Shown: positions 18,343 through 30,392 of the stretch, in pieces
Position numbering within the stretch: position 1 is the first letter of the stretch
Layout of the letters: every line of letters begins with the position of its first letter
Assembly (NCBI RefSeq): GCF_001485435.1
Contig: NZ_BCMS01000001.1
Span: forward strand, 2,117,501 to 2,181,500
DNA length: 64,000 nt
Reading direction: 5' to 3'
Source: Deinococcus grandis
GTDB lineage: Bacteria > Deinococcota > Deinococci > Deinococcales > Deinococcaceae
Made by a program: the position numbers and the translations under genes
Notes under the pieces: generated by a model
Told to the model about the DNA's origin: nothing
What the model saw: the letters and a program-made list of their open reading frames with translations, nothing else
Databases searched by the model: none

Positions 18343-18489
18343 CCCAGTTGCGCAGGAATCAATAACAGATCGGAACTCCACCGATCTGTCAACTCCACGT
18401 CCGGAACCCGCTTCTCTCCCGCTCGCTCCGCTCGGGTTGAAAGATTTTGCAAACCTTTCAACCGGAGTCCGTATCAACCCTCTCCCCCG

Positions 18490-19674
<1,185 letters not shown>

Positions 19675-19737
19675 GACCCACACCTTCTCATGAGGTGGTG
19701 AGTGTGCCAAGAGGCGCGGCGCGGCCCTGAACGGCCG

Positions 19738-19769
19738 ACACCCGCCCAGGTGACCTCCCGGGCGGGTGT
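19738..19769. repeat. hairpin after plsX
   Basis: ACACCCGCCC pairs with GGGCGGGTGT over a 12-nt loop. It could end the plsX transcript but lacks a T-run on that strand. Confidence 0.4.
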
Positions 19770-19783
19770 GGAGGCAGCGCGGG

Positions 19784-20794
19784 TCAGCCGGAGGCTTGCT
19801 CGGTGAAGGCCGCCTCCAGGCGGGGAATCAGGTTCGCCTCGTGCGCGCGTGCGGCCCGCAGCAGGGCGTTCTTGACCGCGCGGGCGTCGGCGCTGCCGTG
19901 CCCGATGAACGCCAGGCCGCGCACGCCGATCAGCAGGCTCGCGCCGTACGTGCTGGGGTCCATGCGTTCGGCCAGTCCGCGCAGCGCGCCGCGTACGAGC
20001 AGGCCGCCCAGCTTGCTCTTGAGGCTGCTCTGCAGGGCTTCCTTGACCCAGCCGAACAGCACCTTCGCCTCGCCCTCGGCGAGTTTCAGGACGACGTTCC
20101 CGGTGAAGCCGTCGGTGACGACGATGTCGGTGGTGTTGCGGAAGATGTCGCGGCCCTCCACGTTCCCGTGGAAGTTCACGCCCCGGCCGTGCAGGGCGCG
20201 CAGCAGGCCGTGCGCCTCGAGCACCAGCGCGCTGCCCTTGTGGTCCTCCTCGCCGATGGACAGCAGGCCCACGGTGGGGTTGTCGCGGTCCTCGACGACC
20301 TTCAGGTACACGCTCGCCAGCCGCGCCCACTGCGCGTAGTACGTGGCCTTCACGTCGGCGTTCGCCCCGGCGTCCAGCAGGGTGGTGAAGCCGCCCTTGG
20401 CGGGCAGGTGCGTGAGGATCGCGGGCCGCTCGACGCCCTTGATGCGGCCCAGCGTGAGCAGCGCGGACGCCATGGTCGCGCCGCTGTGGCCCATGCTGAC
20501 GACCGCCGACGCGCGGCCCTCCTTCACGAGGCGCGACGCGACGTTGATGCTCGCCTGCGTGCGGCTGCGCACGTCGCTGGCGTGCTCGTCCATGCCGATC
20601 ACGTCGGTCGCCTCGACGACCTCGATGGGCAGACTGGCGCTGCCCGCGTGCCGCCCGAGTTCCGCGTGGAGTTTCACGCGGTCCCCGACGAGGATCACGG
20701 GCACGCCCGCGCGGGCGGCCTGCACCGCCCCCTCGACGTTCGGCACGGCGCCGTGATCGCCGCCCATGGCGTCCAGCGCGACCGGCAGACTCAT
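19784..20794 (-). CDS. plsX: phosphate acyltransferase PlsX
   Basis: 336 aa. It makes acyl-phosphate from acyl-ACP at the start of phospholipid synthesis. The N-terminus LPVALDAMGGDHG and the motifs SMGHSGATMASALL and FHGNVEGRDIF, then VTDGFTGNVVLKL, are family signatures. The start overlaps the stop of the NYN gene by 1 nt. PlsX is peripheral to the membrane. Confidence 0.96.
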   Translation of the reverse strand: MSLPVALDAMGGDHGAVPNVEGAVQAARAGVPVILVGDRVKLHAELGRHAGSASLPIEVVEATDVIGMDEHASDVRSRTQASINVASRLVKEGRASAVVSMGHSGATMASALLTLGRIKGVERPAILTHLPAKGGFTTLLDAGANADVKATYYAQWARLASVYLKVVEDRDNPTVGLLSIGEEDHKGSALVLEAHGLLRALHGRGVNFHGNVEGRDIFRNTTDIVVTDGFTGNVVLKLAEGEAKVLFGWVKEALQSSLKSKLGGLLVRGALRGLAERMDPSTYGASLLIGVRGLAFIGHGSADARAVKNALLRAARAHEANLIPRLEAAFTEQASG

Positions 20795-21372
20795 CAGCGG
20801 TCGTCGCCGTCGAGCGCGGCGGACGTGTAGAAGGGCCGGGTCTCCTGCCCGCGCTGCTCGCTGGGCAGGCGGTAGCCGGGACGCTCGACGTGCTCGCGGA
20901 TGTCCTTGAAGTCCACGTACAGGTCGGCGGCGTTGCGCAGCTCGTAGCTCGTCATCTCGGCGATGCTGGCCACCACGACGCGCTTACCACGCGCGCGCAG
21001 CACCTCGACCGGGCGCTCGAAGTCCCCGTCGCCGGTCAGCAGAACCGCCGTGTCGTACTGGTCACTGGTCGTCAGGAGGTCCGTGACGATCTCGATATCC
21101 AGGCTGGCGCGGCGGTACGTGTCGCCGCTGTCGTCCGTCGCCTCGCGCAGCGGGCGGGTGCGGACCGTGTAGCCCATGTACGTCAGGGCGTCCGTGAAGC
21201 GCTTCTGCTTGTCGTCAATGGGGGTGGGGACGGCGGTGTAGTAGAAGGCGTTGTACAGGCGGCCCGGAGCGGCGAAGTGCTCCAGGATCTTGCGGTGGTC
21301 GAAGTTCCACCCGAGTCGTTTGGCTGCCGCGTACACGTTCGCGCCGTCAATAAAGAGTGCAATGCGTTCCAT
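20794..21372 (-). CDS. NYN (PIN-like) domain protein, LabA/DUF88 family
   Basis: 192 aa predicted metal-dependent RNase-fold protein. The acidic cluster is seen in IALFIDGANVYAAAK, RRASLDIEIVTDLL and AVLLTGDGDFERPVEVL, the three conserved NYN motifs. The ATG at 21372 has AGGAG 8 nt upstream, which rules out longer starts. It is followed directly by plsX in one operon. Confidence 0.9.
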   Translation of the reverse strand: MERIALFIDGANVYAAAKRLGWNFDHRKILEHFAAPGRLYNAFYYTAVPTPIDDKQKRFTDALTYMGYTVRTRPLREATDDSGDTYRRASLDIEIVTDLLTTSDQYDTAVLLTGDGDFERPVEVLRARGKRVVVASIAEMTSYELRNAADLYVDFKDIREHVERPGYRLPSEQRGQETRPFYTSAALDGDDR

Positions 21373-21478
21373 CTGTGATCTCCTGGGGCCGCGCCTGCCA
21401 TGGGGCGGGCGGCGGCGGACGCCCGGCACACCGGCTGGTGGCCCTGAGCGTTCGCGGCTCAGGATACCTGACGGACCG

Positions 21479-21841
21479 TCACGCGGGAAACAGCCCACCC
21501 CCCACCACACGCAGCGCGGGCCGCCCGGACTCCGGCGGCGACGGACCCTGAAGGGCGTCCCACACGTCCGCCCGCAACCGCGCGAGATCCACCCCCGCGT
21601 ACCCGGCGGGCAACGCGTCCAGGTACCGCAGGGCCTTGTCGTAGTTCCGGTGCGTCAGGCTGCCGTGCGCCCAGCGTTTATGCAGCGCCGCCGCGAGCAG
21701 GATCAGCGCCTGCAGGAACGCCCGGTCGTCCCCGCGCGCCGTCAGCCAGGGCCGCTCCCACGCCTCGTGCGCCTCCCACCACTCGCCGCGTGCGAACAGC
21801 GCCGCGCCGCGCCGGAACTCCCCGGACTCCGTGACCGTCAT
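21479..21841 (-). CDS. DUF309 family protein
   Basis: 120 aa helical protein. The family motif is clear: FARGEWWEAHEAWERPW followed by FLQALILLAAALHK and a LRYLDALP helix. The function of DUF309 is not established. TAGCCT (minus strand, 21854-21849) lies 7 nt before the ATG, fixing the start and suggesting a leaderless message. Confidence 0.88.
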   Translation of the reverse strand: MTVTESGEFRRGAALFARGEWWEAHEAWERPWLTARGDDRAFLQALILLAAALHKRWAHGSLTHRNYDKALRYLDALPAGYAGVDLARLRADVWDALQGPSPPESGRPALRVVGGGLFPA

Positions 21842-21973
21842 GCCCGGCAGGCTACCGTCTCCCCACCACGGAAACACCAACTGCGACCCACCTCACCACG
21901 GTTAAACAACCGGTGAGGGAACACCCACGCGCGGCATATCCCCACCCTGCCCCCCAGGGGTATAGTCGAAGGC

Positions 21974-22306
21974 ATGAAGCCTGTGGAACTCACGGACAGC
22001 AACTTTAACAACGAGATCAGCGAGGGCCTGACCCTGGTGGACTTCTGGGCCCCCTGGTGCGGCCCCTGCCGCATCATCGCCCCGGTCATCGAGGAACTCG
22101 CCGGGCAGTACGAGGGCAAGGTCAAGATCGCGAAACTGAATGTCGACGAGAACCCCGTCACGCAGGGCCAGTACCGCGTCATGAGCATCCCCACCCTGAT
22201 CCTCTTCAAGGACGGCCAGCCCGTCGAAGGCGTCGTCGGCGCCCAGCCCAAACGCGCCTTCGAAGCGCTGCTGGACAAGTACAGCAACGCGACCGCCAGC
22301 GCCTGA
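21974..22306 (+). CDS. trxA: thioredoxin
   Basis: 110 aa with the classical active site FWAPWCGPCRIIAPV and the cis-proline motif VMSIPTLILFKDG. It reduces protein disulfides in the cytoplasm. TATAGT (21961-21966) lies 7 nt before the ATG. A copy of the second repeat family begins 55 nt after the stop. Confidence 0.97.
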   Translation: MKPVELTDSNFNNEISEGLTLVDFWAPWCGPCRIIAPVIEELAGQYEGKVKIAKLNVDENPVTQGQYRVMSIPTLILFKDGQPVEGVVGAQPKRAFEALLDKYSNATASA

Positions 22307-22361
22307 ACGGCAACGGTGACGCGCCCCGGGCAGTGACCTGGGGCGCGTTTCGTCGTTGCCT

Positions 22362-22500
22362 GGGTAGTGGGAAGTAGGGAGTGGGGAGTGGGCTGAAGGG
22401 CATCAGCGTACCTGCCCGTGTGGACGCTTTACGGCAGGGCCACCGCGTGTTTGCCACTGGCGACCGACCCACTCCCCACTGCCCACAACCCACTCCCCCC
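22362..22500 (+). repeat. repeat family 2, copy 1
   Basis: About 139 bp. It starts GTGGGAAGTAGGGAGTGGGG and ends with CCCACTCCCCACTGCCCACA and more C-rich bases, giving imperfect inverted ends. Its first about 45 bp match copy 2 read on the other strand, and so does the GCGACCGACCCACTCCCC segment near the end; the middle has diverged. It fills the gap between trxA and the convergent hydrolase gene. Confidence 0.8.
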
Positions 22501-22502
22501 GT

Positions 22503-23069
22503 TCACATCCTCACGATGTCCGGTGGCGTCCAGGCGTGCAGGGCCTCGCCCAGGAGCACCTCGCCGTCGGGCCAGTCGCCGTGTCCGCTGGCGATGTTGA
22601 TGTGCCCGGCCTCGCCTGCCGAGATGAATTCGGCGTCCCACGCGTCCGCGAACGCCTGGGCGCGCTCGAAGCTGGCGAAGGGGTCGTTCTCGCTGGCGAC
22701 GACCAGGGCCGGGAACGGCAGGGGCTGCATGGGCACGGGGGCCATGTCCGCCACGGTCGGGTACTCCTCGAACGCCCGGTCCGCGTCGGTGGGGCCGACG
22801 AGCATCGCGCCCTTCACGCGCGGGTGCCCGCCGGTCAGGCGCGCCCAGTGGACGATGTTCAGCACGCCGCACGAGTGCCCGATCAACACCAGATCACCCG
22901 GCGTCGCGTCGATGACCTCCTGAAGCCGCGCCGACCACGTCCCGGGCGTGGGCCGCTCCGGGTCGTCCTGCCGCACGCGCGCCGCGCCGAACTTCCCGGT
23001 CCAGAGGCTCTGCCAGTGCTCCGGGCCGCTGTCCCCCAGGCCCGGCACGATCACGATGGTCGGCGTCAT
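22503..23069 (-). CDS. alpha/beta hydrolase, RBBP9/YdeN family
   Basis: 188 aa serine hydrolase. The N-terminus VIVPGLGDSGPEHWQSLW is typical of the family; the nucleophile Ser is in LIGHSCG, the acid in VASENDPFAS and the base in GEAGHINIASG. The substrate is unknown. TAGCCT lies 6 nt upstream of the ATG. The gene is bracketed by two copies of repeat family 2 in inverted orientation. Confidence 0.9.
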   Translation of the reverse strand: MTPTIVIVPGLGDSGPEHWQSLWTGKFGAARVRQDDPERPTPGTWSARLQEVIDATPGDLVLIGHSCGVLNIVHWARLTGGHPRVKGAMLVGPTDADRAFEEYPTVADMAPVPMQPLPFPALVVASENDPFASFERAQAFADAWDAEFISAGEAGHINIASGHGDWPDGEVLLGEALHAWTPPDIVRM

Positions 23070-23090
23070 TTGCTCAGGCTAGCGCCTGAG

Positions 23091-23226
23091 GGGAGTGGGG
23101 AGTGGGTTGTGGGGAGTGGGTCGGTCGCTCTGGGCGGGCACGCAGCGGAACCGCGATAAAGCGAACACGCCGATGTCCCCGCTGATGCCCTTCAGCCCAC
23201 TCCCCACTCCCTACTTCCCACAACCC
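23091..23226 (-). repeat. repeat family 2, copy 2
   Basis: Inverted relative to copy 1 across the hydrolase gene. Its minus strand begins GGTTGTGGGAAGTAGGGAGT, shares the run up to GGGCATCAGCG with copy 1, and ends in CCCACTCCCCAC elements. Confidence 0.8.
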
Positions 23227-23229
23227 TCT

Positions 23230-23586
23230 TCACCCTTCGAGGAGTTCCACCTGCCGCCCATCGGGGTCCTGCACGAAGGCCATGTCGCGGCCGCCGGGGC
23301 TGGGTTGGAGGTCGCGGGTGACGGTCACGCCGTCCTCTTTCAGTTTGGGGAGGAGGTCGCGGAGGCCGGTGACGTGCAGGGCGATGTGTTCGGCCCAGTG
23401 GGGGTGCGGGGCGGGGGTCTCGCCGGTCACCTGGAAGAACTGGAGGAGGCCGTCCCCGAGGCGCAGGACGGCGCGGCGGTGGCCCTCGGGGGTGGTGAGG
23501 TTCTTCTCGGTGGTCGCGCCGAGGCGTTCGTAGAAGGCGACGGTCGCGGCGATGTCGCGCGTGAGGAAGGAGACGTGCTTGAGCAT
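23230..23586 (-). CDS. glyoxalase/bleomycin-resistance (VOC) family protein
   Basis: 118 aa with one VOC unit pair: LKHVSFLTRDIAATVAFYERLG at the start and MAFVQDPDGRQVELLEG at the end, the usual metal-binding edges (His4 and Glu near the C-terminus). Its substrate cannot be told. The minus-strand box TACCCT (23598-23593) is 6 nt upstream of the ATG and abuts the -10 box of the divergent gene. Confidence 0.9.
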   Translation of the reverse strand: MLKHVSFLTRDIAATVAFYERLGATTEKNLTTPEGHRRAVLRLGDGLLQFFQVTGETPAPHPHWAEHIALHVTGLRDLLPKLKEDGVTVTRDLQPSPGGRDMAFVQDPDGRQVELLEG

Positions 23587-23592
23587 GCGTGC

Positions 23593-23604
23593 AGGGTATA
23601 CGCT
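23593..23604. promoter_or_regulatory. abutting divergent -10 boxes
   Basis: AGGGTA (TACCCT on minus) at 23593-23598 and TACGCT at 23599-23604 touch at a GTATAC palindrome. Each lies 6-7 nt from the start codon of a divergent gene; the two starts are only 25 bp apart. Confidence 0.65.
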
Positions 23605-23611
23605 GCCGGGC

Positions 23612-24187
23612 GTGACGGGAGCACCGTGGAATCTGAATGGGCGGGGAGCGGTCGCCGTGTACGGGGGCCGAGAGGCGGGGGCGCTGATGCTCGTGCGCTA
23701 CGCGCAGTCCGGCGTGGGGCCGTACGACGAGCTGCTGTGGGTGTCCCTGTCGGGCGCGCCGCAGGTGACGCGGATCGTGGTGAGCACGCAGCAGAGTGTG
23801 GTGTGGGGCCGCCGCAACTGGGCGATTCCCAAGTCACAGGCGGAGTTCGCGTGGGAGGGCCTGCCGGGGCGCGAGCAGGTGCGGGTCACGCAGGACGGGC
23901 GGCTGCTGGCCCACCTGAGCGTGCAGGCGTGGGGGCCGTCGCTGCCCGTGACGACGGCGGTGGTGCCGGCCGCGTGGCGGACGCTGACGCAGCCGCCCCT
24001 GCCGGAGGCCGGGGACCGGGCGACGCTCCTGACGACCGTCTCGGCGTCTGGTCGGGGGCGGCCCGCGCGGCTGAGCGTGGTCGGCGGGGACTTCCACCCG
24101 GCCCTGCTGGAGCGGCGACCGCTGCTGTCGGTGGCGGTGCCGGACTTCCGGATGGTGTTCCCCGCTGCGCGCGTGCGGCCTGCCTGA
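23612..24187 (+). CDS. acetoacetate decarboxylase-like protein
   Basis: 191 aa. GGREAGALMLVRYAQSGVGPYDELLWV and RRNWAIPKSQAEF resemble the acetoacetate decarboxylase superfamily, in which many members are not decarboxylases. I do not see a clear EKK-type Schiff-base lysine context, so the enzymatic role is open. The GTG at 23612 is chosen over ATG-like codons further upstream because TACGCT ends 7 nt before it and the longer frame overlaps the VOC gene. Confidence 0.65.
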   Translation: MTGAPWNLNGRGAVAVYGGREAGALMLVRYAQSGVGPYDELLWVSLSGAPQVTRIVVSTQQSVVWGRRNWAIPKSQAEFAWEGLPGREQVRVTQDGRLLAHLSVQAWGPSLPVTTAVVPAAWRTLTQPPLPEAGDRATLLTTVSASGRGRPARLSVVGGDFHPALLERRPLLSVAVPDFRMVFPAARVRPA

Positions 24188-24335
24188 CCGGTCGTTCGGG
24201 GTCATGCGCCCCGCGCGGCGGGTGAGATAGTTCAACGCGAACGCCCCCACCCCACCTGCCCCGCGCACTGGGCCTGCGGGCACCCTCTTCCCCACTCCTC
24301 TCTGACTTCGGCGCCCCGCGCGCCCCGGTGATCCC

Positions 24336-25190
<855 letters not shown>

Positions 25191-25244
25191 ACCGGGAGTC
25201 TGATCTGGGGGGGAGGTCGGGTGGCCTCTCCTCTTCTGCTGCCG

Positions 25245-25988
25245 TCAGCGGCCCAATGCGTCGAGGGCGGCGCGGATCTGCCGGGCGCCCTCGATCAGGC
25301 GGGGGCCGGGGCGGCCCAGCCCGCTCTCGGGCACGGCGACGACGGGGACGCCCAGGCCGCGCGCCTCGATGACCTCGGGGCGGAGTTTCTTCGCGCCGCA
25401 CCATGAGCAGACGATCAGGTCCGGGCGGGCGGCGCGGACCTCGTCCAGCGTCAGCGGGCTGCTGCGGCCCTCCCGTTCGGCCAGGGCGTTCACGGCGCCC
25501 AGGCTGGTCAGCAGGTCGGTGACCCAGGAGTCGCGGGTGGCGGCGATGATGGGTTTCGGCCACCACTCGACCAGCACGCGCGCCGGGGCTGGGCTGGGGC
25601 GGTGCAGGGCGGCCAGTTCGGCCTCCAGCGCGGCGGCGACCTCCTCCCCGCGTTCCGGCAGGCCCAGCAGTGTGCCCACCTGCCGGATGGTGGCGGCAGT
25701 GTCCGGCACGCTGGTCGGGTCGAGGATCACGGTGTTCAGCCCGGCAGCCTGCACGGCCTGCACGACGCGCTCCATGCCGGGCACGCTCAGGCTGGCGAGC
25801 ACGAGATCCGGGCGTGCGCGGGTCAGGGCGTCCACGTCGATGTTCAGGTCCGGTCCCAGCCGCGCGGCGCGTTCTATTCCGGGGGCGTCGCTGTGGCTGT
25901 CCACGGCCACCAGCCGGTCGGTGGCGTGCAGGGCGTGCAGGATGTCGGTGTTGCTGCACGTCAGGCTGGCCAGTCGCATGGGGGGCAT
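25245..25988 (-). CDS. corrinoid/siderophore-type ABC substrate-binding protein (BtuF-like)
   Basis: 247 aa class III binding protein fold: RLASLTCSNTDILHALHATDRLVAVD, then DLVLASLSVPGMERVVQAAGLNT-like and RPDLIVCSWCGAKKLRPEVIEARGL. These match cobalamin-binding BtuF relatives. No signal peptide or lipobox is visible, so it may be a cytosolic relative. The ATG at 25988 is chosen because TAGACT lies 7 nt upstream; the ATG at 25979 is the alternative. Confidence 0.8.
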   Translation of the reverse strand: MPPMRLASLTCSNTDILHALHATDRLVAVDSHSDAPGIERAARLGPDLNIDVDALTRARPDLVLASLSVPGMERVVQAVQAAGLNTVILDPTSVPDTAATIRQVGTLLGLPERGEEVAAALEAELAALHRPSPAPARVLVEWWPKPIIAATRDSWVTDLLTSLGAVNALAEREGRSSPLTLDEVRAARPDLIVCSWCGAKKLRPEVIEARGLGVPVVAVPESGLGRPGPRLIEGARQIRAALDALGR

Positions 25989-26066
25989 GCCAGGCAGTCT
26001 ACGCGGGTTGGAAGTGCGCGCTGGCGCGGGCAAACGCCCCCTGACCGTATGGTAGGCTCGGGGTAT

Positions 26067-26714
26067 ATGAAGAACACCTTCGCCGTCACCATGACGCTGC
26101 TGCTGGCCCTGACCGTCGGCGGCTCCGTCGTCGGGTACAACATTGCCACCAAGCCGCACCACAGCGAGAAGGGTCACGAGGAAACCGAGGCGCCCTCGAT
26201 GGGCAGCGAGGAAGCACCCAGCCCGAACAGCGCCTCGACCGGCGCCGAGGCCGCCCCCGGAACGACCGGTGACGTCACGGCTGCCAACGAGGGCGGCGAG
26301 CAGGCCGGTGCGAACGGCGCCGTGACCGCCAGCGGCGAGGGCACCACCGGCGACGAGAAGACCAGCACCACCGAGGGCAGCGCCACCGATACCGACACCG
26401 CCGGTTCGACCGGGCAGCAGCCCGCAGAGACGGCTGCCGCGGCCGAGACGCAGGGTGACGCCAGCGCCGGGGAGAAACTCTTCGCGTCCAACTGCGCCGG
26501 GTGCCACGGTGCGAACGGCCAGGGTGTGGTCGGGCCGAGCCTCGTGGCGGCGAACGGTCCCAAGGACTGGACGCTGGCTCAGTTCACCACGGCGCTGCGT
26601 GAAGGCAAGGCGCCCGAGAAGGAACTGGCCGCCACCATGCCCCGCTTCACCGACGCGCAGATCACGGACAGCGACATCGCGAACGTGCAGGCGTACATCA
26701 AGACCCTGAACTGA
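26067..26714 (+). CDS. membrane-anchored c-type cytochrome with long acidic linker
   Basis: 215 aa. An N-terminal helix (VTMTLLLALTVGGSVVGYNI) is followed by about 100 residues of low-complexity Ala/Gly/Thr/Glu sequence, then a single cytochrome c domain with heme motif CAGCH and a Met ligand in ATMPRFTDAQI. The layout fits an electron carrier tethered to the outside of the membrane. TAGGCT lies 8 nt upstream of the ATG. A terminator follows. Confidence 0.9.
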   Translation: MKNTFAVTMTLLLALTVGGSVVGYNIATKPHHSEKGHEETEAPSMGSEEAPSPNSASTGAEAAPGTTGDVTAANEGGEQAGANGAVTASGEGTTGDEKTSTTEGSATDTDTAGSTGQQPAETAAAAETQGDASAGEKLFASNCAGCHGANGQGVVGPSLVAANGPKDWTLAQFTTALREGKAPEKELAATMPRFTDAQITDSDIANVQAYIKTLN

Positions 26715-26725
26715 ACACCACCAGC

Positions 26726-26762
26726 AGAGGCGGCCCCGGTACTCCTGGGGCCGCCTCTCTCC
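26726..26762. terminator. hairpin terminator between cytochrome and Nudix genes
   Basis: AGAGGCGGCCCC pairs with GGGGCCGCCTCT over a 9-nt loop; it can serve both convergent genes, though T-runs are poor. Confidence 0.7.
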
Positions 26763-26768
26763 TGTTGG

Positions 26769-27241
<473 letters not shown>

Positions 27242-27245
<4 letters not shown>

Positions 27246-27679
27246 GTGCCCGGCAGTCTAGCGCGCCCCGGCGCCTGCAGCAGGCTCAGGACGTCGTCCG
27301 GGAGGCGGGCGGGGCGGTAGGTCTGGTCGGTGGCGATGTGGCGGGTCTCGCCCGTGGCGAGCAGTTCGTCGCCGCGCAGGACCTCGTACGTGAAGGTCAT
27401 CGTGCGCGAGCGGACGCTACTCAGCCGCGCGACGATCCGGAGTTCATCGTCGTAGCGGGCGGCGCGGCGGTACTCGACGTTCAGGCCCGAGAGCATCAGG
27501 TAGTACCCGCGCGCCTCCACGTCCCGGTACGGCAGGCCCAGGTGGTGCATCAGGTCGGTTCGGGCCACCTCGAACCACACGGGGTACGTGGCGTGGTGCA
27601 CGACGCCCATCGCGTCCGTCTCGGCGTAGCGCACGCGGATGACCGTGGGCGGCCAGGGCACCGTGTCCTGAACAGTCAC
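27242..27679 (-). CDS. acyl-CoA thioesterase, 4HBT/YbgC family
   Basis: 145 aa hotdog-fold enzyme. RVRYAETDAMGVVHHATYPVWFEVARTDLM contains the catalytic Asp and the tyrosine/histidine context of YbgC-type thioesterases. It lies between rbfA (4-nt overlap) and the Nudix gene (4-nt overlap). The substrate is probably a short or hydroxylated acyl-CoA; the operon gives no further clue. Confidence 0.9.
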
Positions 27680-27966
27680 AGGGGGGGCCGGTCGCTGGCG
27701 TCGTGGAATTCCAGCACGGGCGTCCGGCGCAGCTTGACGTGGTCGGCCACCTGCCGCTGCAGGTACCCGCGCGCGCCACGCAGCGCGTCGAGCAGCTCCT
27801 CCATGTCGCCGGTCATGGCGCTCACGTACACGCGGGCCAGGGAGTAGTCGGCGGTGACGGTCACGCGCTCGACGGTCACGATCATGGGCACGCGCGGGTC
27901 GCGCAGACCGCCGATCGCGTCGCTGATCACGCGGGTCAGCTGCGACTGGATCTGTTCGGGTTTCAT
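27676..27966 (-). CDS. rbfA: ribosome-binding factor A
   Basis: 96 aa, a short RbfA that helps mature the 16S rRNA 5' end in the 30S subunit. ISDAIGGLRDPRVPMIVTVERVTVTADYSLARVYVS is the family core. The ATG and its SD (GGAG, 5 nt upstream) are supplied by the right end of MITE copy 3. Taking the element out leaves GTGAAACCC, so the original start was probably GTG. First gene of a three-gene operon. Confidence 0.9.
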   Translation of the reverse strand: MKPEQIQSQLTRVISDAIGGLRDPRVPMIVTVERVTVTADYSLARVYVSAMTGDMEELLDALRGARGYLQRQVADHVKLRRTPVLEFHDASDRPPL

Positions 27967-28099
27967 ATGGACTCCGACTGAACGGTTTGCATGAACCGTT
28001 CAGTTCGAGCGGATGCGAGAAGGAGCAGGACGGATTCCGGACGTGAAGTTGACAACCCGGTGGTGTTCCGGGTGGTCAGCGGAACAGACGGAATCCGTC
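27966..28099 (-). mobile_element. MITE copy 3, at the start of rbfA
   Basis: 134 bp on the minus strand, flanked by TCA on both sides (27963-27965, 28100-28102; TGA in the gene's sense). Hairpin arms (CTGAACGGTTTGCATGAACCGTTCAG and TTGACAACCCGG/CCGGGTGGTCAGC) are diverged from other copies but retain pairing. Confidence 0.9.
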
Positions 28100-28296
28100 T
28101 CACGTGCCGCTCCGGCGGTCGAGGGGGTGGGGGGTGGGGACTGGCATCCCGGCATGCTACGGCATCCGGGTCTGCCCTGACCTTCATGCGCGCCTCGCGG
28201 TCACGGTCCGGGCACGGTGCGGTCACGCCCCGGCGCGCACCCTGGGCGCAGTCACCGCCCGCACCACATTTCAGGCGCGGTGATCGGAGGGAAGAC

Positions 28297-28653
28297 ATGA
28301 ACATCCTGAACCGTGCCGCCTGTCAGGCCGCGCTGCTCTTCACTGCCCTGCTGGGCATGCCGGCAGGAGGGGCCCAGAGCATCAGCGAACCCGGGGGGCA
28401 GATCATGGCGGCGCTGATGAGCGGCGAGGGGCGCCTGTCCGTGCCGGGCAGCCACGCCGACGCCTGCGCCGTCCTGGAGCGGGCCGGGTGGATCCTGAGC
28501 CTCGCCGGGGAGGACAAGCGGGGCCGGGCGGTGCGCGTGTACCGCGAGGTGGACGGCCGCCACTCGGCGCTCGTGTGGGACCTGAATCCGGTGCAGGTGA
28601 GGGTCACGGACGGCACGCTGGCCCTGCCGGGCGGGTGGCTGCTGACCGAGTAG
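28297..28653 (+). CDS. small exported protein of unknown function
   Basis: 118 aa with a Sec signal peptide (AACQAALLFTALLGMPAGGAQS, cleavage after GGAQ region). The mature 85-90 residues have one cysteine (DACAVLERAGW) and a C-terminal beta-rich half (RVYREVDGRHSALVWDLNPVQVRVTDG). It has no recognised family. GGAGGGAAGAC precedes the ATG, a good SD at 6-7 nt. The region 28103-28296 upstream is GC-rich and holds only the promoter side of both divergent genes. Confidence 0.7.
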   Translation: MNILNRAACQAALLFTALLGMPAGGAQSISEPGGQIMAALMSGEGRLSVPGSHADACAVLERAGWILSLAGEDKRGRAVRVYREVDGRHSALVWDLNPVQVRVTDGTLALPGGWLLTE

Positions 28654-28705
28654 GTAACCGTCGGTGCCCCGGAACTTCTCAGCCGGGGCGCGCGTAGCGT
28701 GGGGC

Positions 28706-30316
<1,611 letters not shown>

Positions 30317-30320
30317 CGCG

Positions 30321-30390
30321 GGCAGTAGGGAGTGGGAAGTGGTGACCGGGTCGGGGGTTTCGCCCGTCCACTCACCACTTCCTACTCCCC
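30321..30390. repeat. repeat family 2, short copy between convergent genes
   Basis: 70 bp. AGTAGGGAGTGGGAAGTGGT on the left faces CCACTTCCTACTCCCC on the right, an inverted repeat with a GGGTCGGGGGTTTCGCCC core hairpin. It fills the gap between the S49 and M3 stop codons and may act as a two-way terminator. Confidence 0.7.
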
Positions 30391-30392
30391 GT

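Larger units (their letters stand above)
17296..18362 (+). mobile_element. IS630-family insertion sequence
   Basis: 1067 bp with 12-bp perfect inverted ends TTGATTCCTGCG / CGCAGGAATCAA, flanked by TA (17294-17295) and TA (18363-18364), the hallmark target of IS630/Tc1-mariner elements. It carries a two-frame DDE transposase and sits inside MITE copy 2. Confidence 0.95.
17273..18473 (+). mobile_element. MITE copy 2, split by an IS630-family element
   Basis: The left 23 bp (17273-17295) and right 109 bp (18365-18473) add up to 132 bp once the second TA (18363-18364) is removed, exactly the size of copies 1 and 4. The MITE itself is flanked by TCA on both sides (17270-17272, 18474-18476). The interruption falls at the TA of CGTTAACAGATCGG. 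Confidence 0.92.
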
